The notes under the pieces were generated by a model that saw only the letters and a list, made by a program, of their open reading frames with translations, was not told the origin of the DNA and did not search any database. 64,000 nucleotides of DNA from Verrucomicrobiales bacterium. GTDB lineage: Bacteria; Verrucomicrobiota; Verrucomicrobiia; Verrucomicrobiales; DEV007. The stretch spans positions 248,001 to 312,000 of the forward strand of contig JARGPJ010000001.1 in the NCBI GenBank assembly GCA_029212615.1, written 5' to 3'. The position numbers and the translations under genes were made by a program. This document shows positions 27,250 through 38,351 of this stretch, piece after piece (positions within the stretch are counted from its first letter, which is position 1; every line of letters starts with the position of its first letter).

Positions 27250-30057
27250 ATGGCATCCCCCTCGAAACGTCTCTTCCTGCTCGATGGGATGGCTCTCATC
27301 TATCGAGCCCACTTTGCTCTGATCCGAAGCCCCATCTACACTTCGGCAAGGGTCAACACCTCGGCTACCTACGGCTTTGCCATGGTCCTCCTCGATCTCC
27401 TCGAGAAGCAGAAGCCAACACATCTCGCGGTCGCCTTTGACACGAGCGACCCGACGCCGCGACATGAAATCTACCCGGAGTACAAAGCAAACCGGGATGC
27501 GATGCCGGAGGACCTCGCCCTCCAGCTTCCCCACGTGAAACGCCTCGTGCGCGCCTTCAACATTCCTGTCATCGAATGCCCCGGCTGGGAAGCAGACGAT
27601 GTCATCGGAACCCTCTCCCGTCAGGCCGACTCGCTCGGTGACTACGAGACCTTCATGGTGACACCGGACAAAGATTTCGCCCAGCTGGTTACTCCCACGA
27701 CAAAAATCTACAAACCCGGCCGCCAGGGTTCAGAAGTTGAAATTCTAGACGTCGCGGCGATTTGCGAAAACTGGCAGGTCGAAGATCCACTCCAGACCAT
27801 CGACATCCTCGGACTCTGGGGAGATGCTTCGGACAATATTCCGGGCGTTCCCGGGATCGGTGAAAAGACCGCTAAGAAACTTGTCGCTCAGTTTGGCAGT
27901 ATCGAAGGACTTCTCGAACATACCGATCAGCTCAAGGGAAAGCAGAAGGAGAACGTCGAAGGCAACCGCGAGCAGGCCCTGCTCTCCAAAAAGCTGGTCA
28001 CGATCATGACTGACGCCCCCGTCGGGGTCACCTTTGATGAAATCGAAATCAGTGAGCGAAACGATGAAGAGCTGAAATCACTTTTCGTGGAGTTCGAATT
28101 CAACTCTCTGGGCAAACGTCTTTTCGGAAGCGATTTTGAGGCCGGCCGTGGTCATACTACCAGCGAATCAGAGGACGGACTCAGCGCAGAGTTGAAGACC
28201 GTTACCGATTTCAAAAAGAGCTATCACTTTCTGAGAAGTGAGGACAACGAAGGGAGGAAACACCTGATTAATCTCCTCGATGCTCAACCCTCTTTCTGCT
28301 TTGACCTCGAAACCGATTCGCTCGACGAAAAGACAGCGGCCGTCATCGGGCTCGCCTTTTCTTGGAAGGATCATGAAGCTTACTATGTCGAGGTTCCTTC
28401 CGGCAAGGCCGGTAGATCTGTCCTCGAAGAATTTCGAAGCCTCTTCGCTGATCCATCGAAAGAAAAAGTCGGCCACAACCTGAAGTTCGACATCGGGGTC
28501 TTGCAATGGCGGGGATTCTCTGTCGTCACTCCCGTCTTCGACACCATGCTTGCCCATACCGTGATCGAACCGGATCAACGGCACAAGATGGACTACCTCG
28601 CTGAATCGATGCTGGGCTACAAGCCGATCGCATTCGATGAAGTCTTCGGAAAAAGCAGCGAAAAAACCGGCCAAATGAGTCTCTTCGACGAAGCCGAAAT
28701 GTCAGGAGCTGACGAAGACACCGGCCCTGACTTCGAAAAGATCGCTGAGTATGCCTGCGAAGATGCTGACATCACCTGGCAACTTGCAAAACTCCTTCGC
28801 GGGAAGATTCGTGAGGTTCATCAGGAGCCGGTTCTCAACGAAATCGAATGCCCTCTCATTCCGGTACTGGTGGAAATGGAAGCCGAAGGAATTCGGGTAG
28901 ATCCCGCCACCCTCAAAGACATAGGCGTCATCCTCGGCGATAAAATTGAAAGCTTCCAGAAGGCGGTCTTTGAAGCAGCCGGCAGCGAGTTTAACATCAA
29001 CTCACCCAAGCAGGTCGGGGAGATCCTGTTCGACAAACTCAAACTGGTCGAGAAGCCGAAAAAGACCAAGACGGGCCAATATAAAACTGACGAACAAACC
29101 CTGACTTCGCTCGCGGTAAGTCATCAAATCGTTCGGGATCTTCTCGCGCATCGTGAAGCGGCAAAATTGAAAAGCACCTACGTCGACGCCCTTCCCAATG
29201 CGATCTTTCCGGGAACCGGAAGAATTCATACGACCTTTCATCAACTGATGACAGCAACGGGCCGACTTGCCTCGAACAATCCCAACCTTCAAAACATCCC
29301 GATTCGTTCCGAGCAGGGGCGTGAAATTCGCCGCGCCTTCGTGCCGCGGGATGATTCATTCACCCTCCTCGCTGCTGATTACTCACAAATCGAACTCCGC
29401 GTCATGGCTTCACTTTGTCAGGATCCGGCCATGATCGAAGCCTTTCAGAACGATCAGGACATTCACACAACGACAGCGGCTCGCGTTTTTGGCGTCACCA
29501 ATGATGAAGTCACCTCTGACATGCGCCGTACCGCCAAGATGGTGAACTTCGGAATCATCTATGGCATCTCCGCCTTTGGGCTTTCCCAACGTCTCAACGG
29601 CGAAGTTTCGCGCAGCGAAGCTTCGCAGATCATCGACGAGTATTTCCGTCAATATCCCGGCGTGAAGCAGTTTCAGGAAAAGACCATTGAGCAGGCGAAA
29701 ACCGACGGTTATGTCGAAACCCTGAGCGGACGCCGCCGTTATCTTCGGGACATCGATTCCCGCAACGGCATGATCCGCTCCGCCGCCGAACGAACCGCAA
29801 TCAACACCCCGATCCAGGGAACGGCCGCCGACATGATCAAGATCGCGATGGTTCGGGTCGCCAACCTGCTCAAAGAAGGTGGCTACGAAACCAAAATGCT
29901 TCTCCAGGTTCATGATGAACTTGTCTTCGACCTTAAAAAGAAAGAAGCGGATGAATTGATCCCCAAAATCGAATCCGCAATGAAAGAAGCCCTGCCGTTA
30001 AGCGTACCCATCGTCGTCGAATCAGGGACCGGAGAGAACTGGTTGGAGGCGCATTAG
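27250..30057 (+). CDS. polA: DNA polymerase I
   Basis: It fills gaps and replaces RNA primers in lagging-strand and repair synthesis. Three domains are visible. The 5'-3' nuclease (about 1-290) has FLLDGMALIYRAHFA, AFDTSDPTPRH and the helix-hairpin-helix GVPGIGEKTAKKL. The 3'-5' exonuclease (about 320-520) keeps the Asp and Glu of FDLETDSL, so proofreading is likely. The polymerase domain has motif A LLAADYSQIELRVMAS, motif B RRTAKMVNFGIIYGISAFGL and motif C LQVHDELVFDL. The O-helix has Phe at the position that excludes dideoxynucleotides in E. coli Pol I. I chose ATG 27250 over 27229 because homology begins right after it; length is 935 residues. Confidence 0.96.
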   Translation: MASPSKRLFLLDGMALIYRAHFALIRSPIYTSARVNTSATYGFAMVLLDLLEKQKPTHLAVAFDTSDPTPRHEIYPEYKANRDAMPEDLALQLPHVKRLVRAFNIPVIECPGWEADDVIGTLSRQADSLGDYETFMVTPDKDFAQLVTPTTKIYKPGRQGSEVEILDVAAICENWQVEDPLQTIDILGLWGDASDNIPGVPGIGEKTAKKLVAQFGSIEGLLEHTDQLKGKQKENVEGNREQALLSKKLVTIMTDAPVGVTFDEIEISERNDEELKSLFVEFEFNSLGKRLFGSDFEAGRGHTTSESEDGLSAELKTVTDFKKSYHFLRSEDNEGRKHLINLLDAQPSFCFDLETDSLDEKTAAVIGLAFSWKDHEAYYVEVPSGKAGRSVLEEFRSLFADPSKEKVGHNLKFDIGVLQWRGFSVVTPVFDTMLAHTVIEPDQRHKMDYLAESMLGYKPIAFDEVFGKSSEKTGQMSLFDEAEMSGADEDTGPDFEKIAEYACEDADITWQLAKLLRGKIREVHQEPVLNEIECPLIPVLVEMEAEGIRVDPATLKDIGVILGDKIESFQKAVFEAAGSEFNINSPKQVGEILFDKLKLVEKPKKTKTGQYKTDEQTLTSLAVSHQIVRDLLAHREAAKLKSTYVDALPNAIFPGTGRIHTTFHQLMTATGRLASNNPNLQNIPIRSEQGREIRRAFVPRDDSFTLLAADYSQIELRVMASLCQDPAMIEAFQNDQDIHTTTAARVFGVTNDEVTSDMRRTAKMVNFGIIYGISAFGLSQRLNGEVSRSEASQIIDEYFRQYPGVKQFQEKTIEQAKTDGYVETLSGRRRYLRDIDSRNGMIRSAAERTAINTPIQGTAADMIKIAMVRVANLLKEGGYETKMLLQVHDELVFDLKKKEADELIPKIESAMKEALPLSVPIVVESGTGENWLEAH

Positions 30058-30149
30058 CGCACCAGCCTCCCGTGAATCGCGTCGCTTGAAATCCGAAATA
30101 ACGACGAGTATCTTCTGCGAAGTTCACTTTACTTTCCTGTCCACGACAC

Positions 30150-31127
30150 ATGCCTTTCCCGCATTCCGATTCGCGGCTTTCACGCCGCCGCGCCCTCTCT
30201 CTCGCGGGAGGGACAGGTGCTGCCCTTTTTCTCAGTCATTGCCGGACCATGACCGACGGGGGGTCAGCGACAGCCGTTTTGCGTCCACCAAGACTACCCT
30301 GGTCAACGGTATTTAAAGGCGATGGCAAATTTAAGGAACTCTGTGGAAAGGCGAAAAGAGAACAGTGGGCCTCCCTGCCGATTAACGCCCGCACCGCCGC
30401 CTTCGGGAAGGCACTTTGCGGCACAGCCTACGTGAACTACACGCTTGAAGTCGACGACCGGATCGAGTCACCCACGGTGAATTTTGAGGGACTCGATTGC
30501 TGGACGTTCTACGAAACCTCTCTCGCGATGGCACGACTCGTGAAGAACCCTCCTTCACTCTGGACACGTGAAGCGCTTCTTCACTACATCGAACTGGAAC
30601 GATATCGCAACGGCCGATGCGACGGCACCTACGTGAGCCGGATGCATCACCTCGAAGAGGTATTTGCGAACAATGAACAACGCGGTCTCGGGAAGAATGT
30701 CACCGCTTCCCTGGGTGGCATCCCCCTGCGCCGACGGGTCAAGTACATGCAAACAGGAGCCGCAGTTCGCAGTTCACGCTACCTGCGAAACGATCCGTCA
30801 ATGGTCACCGCCATGGCAAAAATAGAAGACCAGATTTCCACTCTGCCCGTGACCTACATTCCAAACTCCAGGGTCGCCTCAATCGAATCGAAGATACAGG
30901 ATGGTGATGTCCTCGCGATCGTCTCGAACTGGCATTCGACCTACACCTCACACGTCGGGCTTGCGAAGCGTGACGGCGCCACCTGCCGCTTTATGCACGC
31001 CTGCTCATCCCGCAGTAAAGGGCGCTGCTGCATCGTGGATACGCGCATCTCACAATACCTCCGGGAGAAGAGCACAAACATCGGCCTGATCGTGTTTCGC
31101 CCCGGCGAAGCCCCCATGATCGGCTGA
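30150..31127 (+). CDS. DUF1460 family lipoprotein (N-acetylmuramoyl-L-alanine amidase-like, NlpC/P60 fold)
   Basis: It is probably an exported cell-wall hydrolase of the DUF1460 family, whose solved members are NlpC/P60-like amidases. The N terminus combines a twin-arginine-like SRRRALSLAGG with a hydrophobic core and a lipobox ending LSHC, so it may be a Tat-exported lipoprotein. The catalytic Cys lies in NFEGLDCWTFYETSLAMARL. The later block GDVLAIVSNWHSTYTSHVGLAK holds the His of the active site, as in the family. At 325 residues it is typical. It follows polA by 92 bases on the same strand; cotranscription is possible. Confidence 0.9.
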   Translation: MPFPHSDSRLSRRRALSLAGGTGAALFLSHCRTMTDGGSATAVLRPPRLPWSTVFKGDGKFKELCGKAKREQWASLPINARTAAFGKALCGTAYVNYTLEVDDRIESPTVNFEGLDCWTFYETSLAMARLVKNPPSLWTREALLHYIELERYRNGRCDGTYVSRMHHLEEVFANNEQRGLGKNVTASLGGIPLRRRVKYMQTGAAVRSSRYLRNDPSMVTAMAKIEDQISTLPVTYIPNSRVASIESKIQDGDVLAIVSNWHSTYTSHVGLAKRDGATCRFMHACSSRSKGRCCIVDTRISQYLREKSTNIGLIVFRPGEAPMIG

Positions 31128-31151
31128 AGGCTCAGCCCCCTCTTCGCCTCA

Positions 31152-32132
31152 TTAACCGGGCTTCGTTTCAAAATCCTCTGCCTCGTTTACTACCGCCCCG
31201 TCGAGAAAGGACTCGAGGTTTCCGAAGGTGGTATCGATCAAACGGCCAATCGAAGCGGTCGTCGCCCAGGCGACATGCGGGGTGATGATGCAGTTCGGCG
31301 CTTTCAGTAGAGGATTGCTCTCGGGCGGAGGTTCGTAGGAAAGAACATCCACCGCTGCCGCCCGGATGTGCCCCGACTCGAGGGCGGAGGCGAGGGCCGC
31401 CTCGTCAATCAACTCACCCCGACCCGCATTAATCACACGGCTCCCCTTTTTCATGAGGGACAAGCGCTCTTCATTGAGAAGGCGGGAGGTCTGTGAAGTC
31501 AACGGACAGTGCAGGGTCACCACATCACAGCTCTCCAGGAGTTTCTCGAGATTCATCGCCGTAAATCCATCCCGATCGCCCTGCCCTTCTCTCGATCGAA
31601 TGATGACCTCCATGCCGAAAGCAGAAGCGATTTTTGCCACTTCCTGCCCGATTCTCCCATAGCCGATGATCCCCAGACGCAGGCCCGCTAACTCCTCCAG
31701 CGGCTCGTCCCAGAAACAGAAATCGGTCGCGGCTGACCACCGCCCCTCATGCACACTGGCGGAAAGTGAGCCGGCGTGATTCGTCATTTCCAGCAGCAAA
31801 GCAAAAACATGCTGAGCCGTGGCGGCGGTACAATAGTCCGGGACGCTCGTGACGGTTATGCCCCTCTCTCGTGCCGCCGCAATATCAATCATGTCGTAGC
31901 CGGTTCCAAGAACCCCCACGTATTTCAACTTCGGCAGCCGGTCGAAGAGTTCCGCATCAAAGGGGCATTTGGTCGTGATAACCATCTCGGCATCACAGGC
32001 TCTTTCATACATCTCCGATGGCGCGCTGCGATCATACGAAGTGACCTCCCCCATCGTACCAAGCCAGGCACGCTGCCTTTCTGTCATGCTGAGTGTTCCA
32101 ATATCAAGGATAACGATGCGGGGCTTCTTCAT
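31152..32132 (-). CDS. D-2-hydroxyacid dehydrogenase (NAD-binding)
   Basis: It is a cytoplasmic reductase of 2-oxo acids (hydroxypyruvate or glycerate dehydrogenase type). The NAD motif GIIGYGRIGQEVAK, the catalytic Arg in NAGRGELIDEAAL and the catalytic His in ITPHVAWAT are present. The frame is open upstream to 32426, but the extra N terminus crosses the tsf terminator and overlaps tsf, so I start at ATG 32132 (MKKPRIVILD), giving 326 residues, the family norm. It lies downstream of tsf on the same strand but beyond its terminator. Confidence 0.93.
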   Translation of the reverse strand: MKKPRIVILDIGTLSMTERQRAWLGTMGEVTSYDRSAPSEMYERACDAEMVITTKCPFDAELFDRLPKLKYVGVLGTGYDMIDIAAARERGITVTSVPDYCTAATAQHVFALLLEMTNHAGSLSASVHEGRWSAATDFCFWDEPLEELAGLRLGIIGYGRIGQEVAKIASAFGMEVIIRSREGQGDRDGFTAMNLEKLLESCDVVTLHCPLTSQTSRLLNEERLSLMKKGSRVINAGRGELIDEAALASALESGHIRAAAVDVLSYEPPPESNPLLKAPNCIITPHVAWATTASIGRLIDTTFGNLESFLDGAVVNEAEDFETKPG

Positions 32133-32191
32133 TTCTAGATCCGTAGAGAGTCTTACCGCTTGAGAACGCAGTAATGGTGCCGTTAGACCAC

Positions 32192-32222
32192 AAAAAAACC
32201 CGACCTCGTTTCCGAAGTCGGG
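32192..32222 (-). terminator. Intrinsic terminator of the rpsB-tsf transcript
   Basis: Reading the minus strand, a CCCGAC/GTCGGG stem (32217-32222 with 32199-32204), extended by 3 bp beyond one mismatch, is followed by seven T (32192-32198). It lies 31 bases past the tsf stop. Confidence 0.9.
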
Positions 32223-32253
32223 CTCTTTGAAAGTTTTGCTCTTAGCAAAAGGC

Positions 32254-33141
32254 TTAGCCTTCAACCTCTTCACCAACGGCAAATCGGGCGAATTTAGTGA
32301 CCGTGATCTCGTCACCGGACTCTTTCGCAACCGCGTCGATGAGGCTCTGGATTGACTTGTCACCGTCTTTGATGAAAGCCTGCTCAAGAAGGCAGTTGGT
32401 GCTGTAGAATTTACCCATTTTACCACCGATGATTTTTTCGATGATTTCAGCAGGCTTGTCCTTCATTTGCTCACGGAAGATATCCTTCTCGTTCTCGACA
32501 AGCGCTTCAGGCACTTCGTCACGAGTGATGCAGATTGGCTGTGCCGCTGCAATTTGAAGAGTGAGGTCCTTGGCCAGAGTGCGGAAGCCTTCACTCTGAG
32601 CGGTGTCAGCCTTTCCGGCAGTCATCTCAAGGAGCACACCAACGCGGCCTGCCATGTGAATATAGGAAGCAACAGCGCCTTCACCGGCGAGTTCATACTT
32701 GGCAAAACGGGCAAGCCCCATGTTTTCGCCGAGTTGACCAACCTTGGCCTTGATGAATTCGTCGAGTGTGTCCGCATCACCAGCGTATGGCTGTGCGAGA
32801 AGCTCTTCAACCGTCGCGACAGAATCGCTTGTCGCGATGTGGTCGATGATCGCTTCAACGAAGCTGGTGAAGTTTTCATTTTTAGCCACGAAGTCTGTTT
32901 CGCAGTTCACTTCGACGAGGATGCCCGTCTTCTCGCCATCAATGATGCGGGAAGCGATCACGCCCTCTTTCGCCGCACGGCCTGCTTTCTTCTCAGCGTC
33001 AGCAATCCCTTTCTTACGAAGGATTGTTTCCGCTTCAGCAATGTCGCCATCTGCCTCAGCGAGAGCAGATTTGCAGTCCATCATGCCCGCATTCGTTTTA
33101 TCACGAAGTGTTTTAATCAGTTGAACAGTAATTTCAGCCAT
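32254..33141 (-). CDS. tsf: Translation elongation factor Ts
   Basis: It is the guanine-nucleotide exchange factor that recharges EF-Tu. The N-terminal UBA-like domain reads ITVQLIKTLRDKTNAGMMDC and the signature region GKTGILVEVNCETDFVAKNE follows. I start at ATG 33141 (MAEITV) because the 16 extra codons up to 33189 fall in the rpsB-tsf spacer; length is then 295 residues. It follows rpsB by 93 bases, the usual bacterial pairing, and is closed by a terminator. Confidence 0.97.
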   Translation of the reverse strand: MAEITVQLIKTLRDKTNAGMMDCKSALAEADGDIAEAETILRKKGIADAEKKAGRAAKEGVIASRIIDGEKTGILVEVNCETDFVAKNENFTSFVEAIIDHIATSDSVATVEELLAQPYAGDADTLDEFIKAKVGQLGENMGLARFAKYELAGEGAVASYIHMAGRVGVLLEMTAGKADTAQSEGFRTLAKDLTLQIAAAQPICITRDEVPEALVENEKDIFREQMKDKPAEIIEKIIGGKMGKFYSTNCLLEQAFIKDGDKSIQSLIDAVAKESGDEITVTKFARFAVGEEVEG

Positions 33142-33234
33142 AGTCTTAGGATGTGTGAAGGTAATCAATCGCCGGAGCGGATTCCGCAACTGGGAGTCCG
33201 TGGCAATTTTGTTGGATGAGATTCCGAATCGGAA

Positions 33235-33915
33235 TTATCGAGCGACCGCGACGACAGGCTCGATGAGCTTCTTGAGCACGACACGAATCGAACGGATCGC
33301 ATCGTCATTTGAAACGATGGGATAGTCGATGATGTCAGGATCAGCATTTGAGTCGACCATTGCCACGATCGGGATGCGAAGCTTACGGGCTTCATTGATC
33401 GCGTTGTACTCGCGTGCAGAGTCGACGATGACAACAGCATCAGGAAGATTCGCCATCTTGCGAATACCGGAAAGACGAAGACGAAGCTTACCCTTCTCAC
33501 GGTTGAGGGAAGCGAGCTCTTTCTTGCTCATCTTTTTGAAATCAGGGGACTTCTCGAGGTTTTCGAGAGACTCCATCCGTCCAACAGAGCGACGAACTGT
33601 CTCGCTGTTGGTGAGCGTTCCACCCAACCAGCGGTGGTTGATGTAAAACTGGTTGGTTGCTTCAGCCGCCTCGCGGACAGCATCCTGCGCCTGGCGCTTA
33701 CATCCAACAAAAAGGATTTTCTTGTTCTTGGAAACGAGATCGGCAAGGAACTTACCGGCTGTATCGATCTGCTCGATCGTTTGCTCGAGGTCGATAAGGT
33801 GAACGTTGTGCTTTTCACCAAGAAGATAGCTGCGCATCTTCGGATTCCATTTGCGGGACTGGTGACCAAAGTGGACGCCCGCTTCGACGAGTTCAGTAAT
33901 GAGTTCGTTTGACAT
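33235..33915 (-). CDS. rpsB: 30S ribosomal protein S2
   Basis: It is a small-subunit protein near the mRNA exit channel. The family signatures LVEAGVHFGHQSRKWNPKM and the later AVVIVDSAREYNAINEARKL are present. At 226 residues it is on the short side of 225-260. The 225 bases upstream contain the rpoC terminator and a leader of about 170 bases, so rpsB-tsf is likely to have its own promoter. Confidence 0.97.
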   Translation of the reverse strand: MSNELITELVEAGVHFGHQSRKWNPKMRSYLLGEKHNVHLIDLEQTIEQIDTAGKFLADLVSKNKKILFVGCKRQAQDAVREAAEATNQFYINHRWLGGTLTNSETVRRSVGRMESLENLEKSPDFKKMSKKELASLNREKGKLRLRLSGIRKMANLPDAVVIVDSAREYNAINEARKLRIPIVAMVDSNADPDIIDYPIVSNDDAIRSIRVVLKKLIEPVVAVAR

Positions 33916-34086
33916 ATTTTTAAGTCGGCCCTTTTAGCAGGTAACCGAAGGTATTTCGAAAAGCGCCATCGTTAGCCTTATGACTCCCCGACCCGCTTTA
34001 AGACAGGTCGTTCGCTTCTCTTTTCTTGTTATTTCGATGGACAGGAAGGGGCGCCACTAAAGCGGCAATTCCCCTGTTTTCAAGGG

Positions 34087-34119
34087 AAAAACGGGGTGCC
34101 GGCTCTCACCGGCACCCCG
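34087..34119 (-). terminator. Strong intrinsic terminator after rpoC
   Basis: Minus-strand reading gives an 11-bp perfect stem CGGGGTGCCGG/CCGGCACCCCG (34109-34119 with 34092-34102), a 6-base loop and then GTTTTTCCC. It ends the rpoBC transcript 22 bases after the stop codon. Confidence 0.92.
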
Positions 34120-34140
34120 CTTCCAAACTAGATAAGAGAC

Positions 34141-37100
34141 TCAGGCGAGTTCTTCGACGGTCTCCTCTTCGTCCGCAGTCTCTTCAACCGCCGGAATGAG
34201 GTCTTCCGCCTTGGCGTATTCCTCGACCTGAATGTTCCGCGTCGTGTGGAAACCACTTCCCGCAGGAATAAGGTGTCCCATGATGACGTTCTCTTTGAAT
34301 CCAAGAAGGTAATCAATCTTACCAAGCGTGGATGCCTCAGTGAGAACCCGTGTCGTGTCCTGGAAGGAAGCCGCAGAGATGAAGCTGTCCGTCTCAAGAG
34401 ACGCTTTGGTGATACCGAGAAGAACCGGCTCACCTTCAGCAGGCTTACCACCCTGTTCCACGATGTCAGCATTGATTGCCTCGAAATTAGCCTTCTCGAT
34501 TTGATCACCCCAGAGGAACTGCGTATCGCCCGGATCTGTGATCCGAATCTTACGAAGCATCTGGCGAATGATGATCTCGATGTGCTTATCGTTGATCTCA
34601 ACACCCTGGAGACGGTAAACGTCCTGAACCTCGCTAACGAGGTGTTCCATGAGCGCGTGTGGCCCTAAAATCTCAAGAATGTCATGCGGGATGACCGCTC
34701 CTTCAGTCAGCTTCTGGCCTTTATGGACGGTATCACCCGGCTGGATGAGATAATGCTTACCCAGTGGGATAAGGTGCTCTTCCTGTTCACCGGTGTCCGG
34801 ATCAGTGACGAGAAGCTTACGCTTCGCACGAACCGTTCCACCGAGTGAAACCTCACCGTCGATCTTAGCGATCTCAGCAACTTCTTTCGGCTTCCGTGCT
34901 TCGAAAAGCTCAGCAACACGCGGAAGACCACCGGTAATATCCTTTGTCTCGGAAACCTTACGCGGCGTCTTCGCCAGCTGACCACCACCGTCCACTTTCT
35001 GACCTTCCTTCACCGAGAGGTGAGCACCGGTCGGAATAGAGTAGGTCGCAAGCTCGTCACCCGACTTCGGATCAACGATGAGAATCTGCGGGTGCAGGTC
35101 CTCTTTGTGCTCAATCACAACCAATCCCTTGGTATTCGTTTCCTTATCGATCTCAGTGTCGAGCGTAATGCCCTGAATCATGTCGCGGAAGACGATCTTA
35201 CCGGCTTTCTCCGTGATGACTGGAACACTGTAGGGATCCCATGTCGCCAAGGTCTCGCCTTTCTTGATCTCTGCATTGTCAGGAATCCGAATTTCCGATC
35301 CACTGACGACATTGTATGACTCAAGCTCGATACCATCTTTGCCATGGATCGAAATCGTTCCATTCTTGTTCAGCGCGACGAAAGTCTTGTCAGGTGTCTC
35401 AACCGTTCTCAGGTTGTTGTAGTGAACGACACCCTTGGCTTTCACCTTAATAATCGGCTGCTTGAATGTTCCTGAAGCAACACCACCCACGTGGAAAGTA
35501 CGCATCGTGAGCTGTGTTCCCGGCTCACCGATGGACTGTGCGGCAATAATTCCGACTGCCTCACCATCTTTCGCCATGACATTGGTTGCGAGGTTCATGC
35601 CGTAGCACTTCGCACAACAACCGCGTCGGCTTTCACAGGTAAGAACCGAACGGATCTTCAGCTGTTCGTGACCGATATTGTAAAGCTTAAGTGCGACATC
35701 TTCGTCGATCATGTCACCCGGCTTCACGACCGTCTCATCTCCGTTGACTACTTTCTCAGCGGCAACACGACCGTAGATTCGAGTCTTCAGATCAACCACT
35801 TCCTCATCACCCTCGTAGATCGACTTCACGGTAATTCCGTTCGCCGTTCCACAATCAGTTTCGGTAATGATCACATCCTGAGCCACATCAACCAACTTAC
35901 GGGTCATGTAGCCTGAGTCAGCCGTCTTAAGCGCGGTATCCGCAAGTCCCTTACGGGCACCGTGCGTCGAGATGAAATACTCGAGAACGGAAAGACCGGA
36001 ACGGAAGTTCGAAATAATCGGACGTTCAATAATCTCACCGGAAGGCTTAGCCATGAGACCTCGCATGCCGGAAAGCTGCTTAATCTGTTGACGGTTACCA
36101 CGGGCCCCGGAATCGACCATCATGAAGAGCGGGCTCGGAAGGTCCTTACCATCATTGTGCTCAATCGTGCGGAAAAGTGCCTTCGTGATCTCGTCACCGG
36201 CGTGAGTCCAGATATCAACGATCTTGTTGTATCGCTCCTTATTGGTGATGACACCGGCACGATACTGATCATTCGCCTTCTGAACCTCTGCAGTTGCCTG
36301 GGCAACCTCCGTTTCTTTCTCGTCAGGAATGATCATGTCGAAGATACCGACAGAAATTCCGGAGCGGGAAGCTTCTTTGAAACCGAGAGACTTAAGCAAG
36401 TCGAGAGACTTCACGGTGCCGTCCTGACCAGCGGTCTGGTAACAACGCCAAATGATGTCCGAGAGCTGTTTCTTACCAGCCGTCTCATTGAAAAAACCGA
36501 GCTCTTCAGGCCAAATTTCGTTGAAACGCACACGACCTGCGGTCGTGATAAGAATCTTGCGCTCCGTATCTCCGTAGCGACGACCTTCGGTGCCGAAATC
36601 CGGGTTCCGCATGCGGATCGGATCATGCATGTCGATCGAGCGGTTTGCGACCGCAAATTCGACTTCGGAAGTATCAGCAAACAAAGGAAGTGTCTGCTCC
36701 TTGTCCGGATCACGGAGAGGAATCTGACGGCAGTAGGTCAGGAAGTAACTACCGAGAGTAATATCCTGAGAAGGCGTCGTGATCGGCTTACCACTCGAAG
36801 GAGTGAAGATGTTGTTCGGAGCCAGCATGAGCATGCGTGCTTCCATTTGCGCCTCAACGGAAAGAGGCACGTGAACCGCCATCTGGTCTCCATCAAAGTC
36901 AGCGTTATACGCCGTGCAAACAAGTGGGTGAACGCGAATCGCAGACCCCTCAATGAGAACAGGCTCGAATGCCTGAATTGAAAGGCGGTGAAGAGTCGGC
37001 GCACGGTTCAGGAGAACCGGATGCCCCTTGGTAACTTCTTCAAGAATATCCCAAACCTCAGGCGTCTTGCGCTCGATGAGCTTCTTCGCACTGCGAACCG

Positions 37101-38304
37101 TGTGAACATATCCCAGCTCCTTGAGTCGACGAATGATGAATGGCTCGAACAGAACGAGAGCCATTTTCTTCGGAAGACCGCACTGGTGAAGACCGAGGTC
37201 CGGTCCAATCACGATGACGGAACGCCCGGAGTAATCAACACGCTTACCGAGAAGGTTCTGACGGAAACGTCCACCCTTACCTTTGAGCATATCGGAAAGA
37301 GATTTAAGCGCACGGTTTCCGGCTCCTGTCACGGCGCGTCCATGACGACCGTTATCAAAAAGGGCGTCAACCGCCTCCTGAAGCATGCGTTTCTCGTTTC
37401 GGATAATCACATCAGGAGTCTTCAGTTGAAGAAGATTCTTGAGACGGTTGTTCCGGTTGATGACACGTCGATAGAGATCGTTCAGGTCGGACGTCGCAAA
37501 ACGACCGCCTTCAAGTGGAACGAGAGGACGAAGATCAGGAGGAATAACAGGAAGCACCTCAAGAATCATCCATTCAGGACGAGTCTTCGAGTAGTGGAAT
37601 CCCTGAGCAAGCTTGAGTCGCTTCGCCAGCTTCTTTCGAACCTGCTTCGAGCGGGTTTTACCCATGGCCTCTTCCAACTCGACAATAACGTCGGGAAGAT
37701 TAATACGGCTGAGGAGGTCACGGACGGCTTCCGCACCCATACCGGCCTGGAAGTCATTCACCCCGTACTCTTCCTCCGCATCGCGGAATTCGAGTTCCGT
37801 CAGAAGCTGACCCGGCTCGAGCGGTGTACTTCCCGGCTCGATAACAATGTAATCTTCGTAGTAGATGACGCGCTCCAGCTGGCGGGCACTCATGTCGAGC
37901 ATGAGACCGATGCGTGAAGGCATGCACTTGTAAAACCAGATGTGGCTGACAGCGACAGCAAGCTCGATGTGCCCCATCCGCTCACGACGAACGCGGCTGA
38001 GGGTCACTTCGACACCACAACGGTCACAGACGGTGCCCTTGTGTTTGATTCGCTTGTATTTTCCGCAGGCACACTCCCAGTCCTTGGTAGGACCGAAGAT
38101 GCGTTCGCAGAAAAGACCGCCTTTTTCAGGCTTGAAGGTCCGGTAGTTAATTGTTTCCGGATTCTTCACTTCTCCGCGACTCCAGGCACGAATCGTTTCA
38201 GGATTCGCGACCGTAATGCGGACGTGGTCGAAACTGTCGGACTTGCGTTCAAGACCGAAGATTTCGTCCAGATGGGTTTCAGAGCTGAGTGTTGGGACTG
38301 ACAC
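34141..38304 (-). CDS. rpoC: DNA-directed RNA polymerase subunit beta'
   Basis: It is the catalytic large subunit of RNA polymerase. The zinc ribbon [20 protein letters not shown] lies near residue 70, the active-site Mg loop [12 protein letters not shown] near 460, and the second zinc site [11 protein letters not shown] near 890. At 1,387 residues it matches the proteobacterial-like length without the large lineage insertions of cyanobacteria. The acidic C terminus ([14 protein letters not shown]) is typical. It follows rpoB by 47 bases. Confidence 0.98.
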   Translation of the reverse strand: MSVPTLSSETHLDEIFGLERKSDSFDHVRITVANPETIRAWSRGEVKNPETINYRTFKPEKGGLFCERIFGPTKDWECACGKYKRIKHKGTVCDRCGVEVTLSRVRRERMGHIELAVAVSHIWFYKCMPSRIGLMLDMSARQLERVIYYEDYIVIEPGSTPLEPGQLLTELEFRDAEEEYGVNDFQAGMGAEAVRDLLSRINLPDVIVELEEAMGKTRSKQVRKKLAKRLKLAQGFHYSKTRPEWMILEVLPVIPPDLRPLVPLEGGRFATSDLNDLYRRVINRNNRLKNLLQLKTPDVIIRNEKRMLQEAVDALFDNGRHGRAVTGAGNRALKSLSDMLKGKGGRFRQNLLGKRVDYSGRSVIVIGPDLGLHQCGLPKKMALVLFEPFIIRRLKELGYVHTVRSAKKLIERKTPEVWDILEEVTKGHPVLLNRAPTLHRLSIQAFEPVLIEGSAIRVHPLVCTAYNADFDGDQMAVHVPLSVEAQMEARMLMLAPNNIFTPSSGKPITTPSQDITLGSYFLTYCRQIPLRDPDKEQTLPLFADTSEVEFAVANRSIDMHDPIRMRNPDFGTEGRRYGDTERKILITTAGRVRFNEIWPEELGFFNETAGKKQLSDIIWRCYQTAGQDGTVKSLDLLKSLGFKEASRSGISVGIFDMIIPDEKETEVAQATAEVQKANDQYRAGVITNKERYNKIVDIWTHAGDEITKALFRTIEHNDGKDLPSPLFMMVDSGARGNRQQIKQLSGMRGLMAKPSGEIIERPIISNFRSGLSVLEYFISTHGARKGLADTALKTADSGYMTRKLVDVAQDVIITETDCGTANGITVKSIYEGDEEVVDLKTRIYGRVAAEKVVNGDETVVKPGDMIDEDVALKLYNIGHEQLKIRSVLTCESRRGCCAKCYGMNLATNVMAKDGEAVGIIAAQSIGEPGTQLTMRTFHVGGVASGTFKQPIIKVKAKGVVHYNNLRTVETPDKTFVALNKNGTISIHGKDGIELESYNVVSGSEIRIPDNAEIKKGETLATWDPYSVPVITEKAGKIVFRDMIQGITLDTEIDKETNTKGLVVIEHKEDLHPQILIVDPKSGDELATYSIPTGAHLSVKEGQKVDGGGQLAKTPRKVSETKDITGGLPRVAELFEARKPKEVAEIAKIDGEVSLGGTVRAKRKLLVTDPDTGEQEEHLIPLGKHYLIQPGDTVHKGQKLTEGAVIPHDILEILGPHALMEHLVSEVQDVYRLQGVEINDKHIEIIIRQMLRKIRITDPGDTQFLWGDQIEKANFEAINADIVEQGGKPAEGEPVLLGITKASLETDSFISAASFQDTTRVLTEASTLGKIDYLLGFKENVIMGHLIPAGSGFHTTRNIQVEEYAKAEDLIPAVEETADEEETVEELA

Positions 38305-38351
38305 GGTACTAATGGGCTAAGGTTCGGAAAGGTGGACTGAAAAAAGGAGGA

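Noticed and set aside
32133-32426. N-terminal extension of the D-2-hydroxyacid dehydrogenase
   Set aside because: It runs through the tsf terminator and into tsf; the family N terminus starts exactly at ATG 32132.
35962-37917. Long plus-strand frames (339 and 309 codons) inside rpoC
   Set aside because: Both are antisense to strongly conserved rpoC sequence with no start context or family resemblance.
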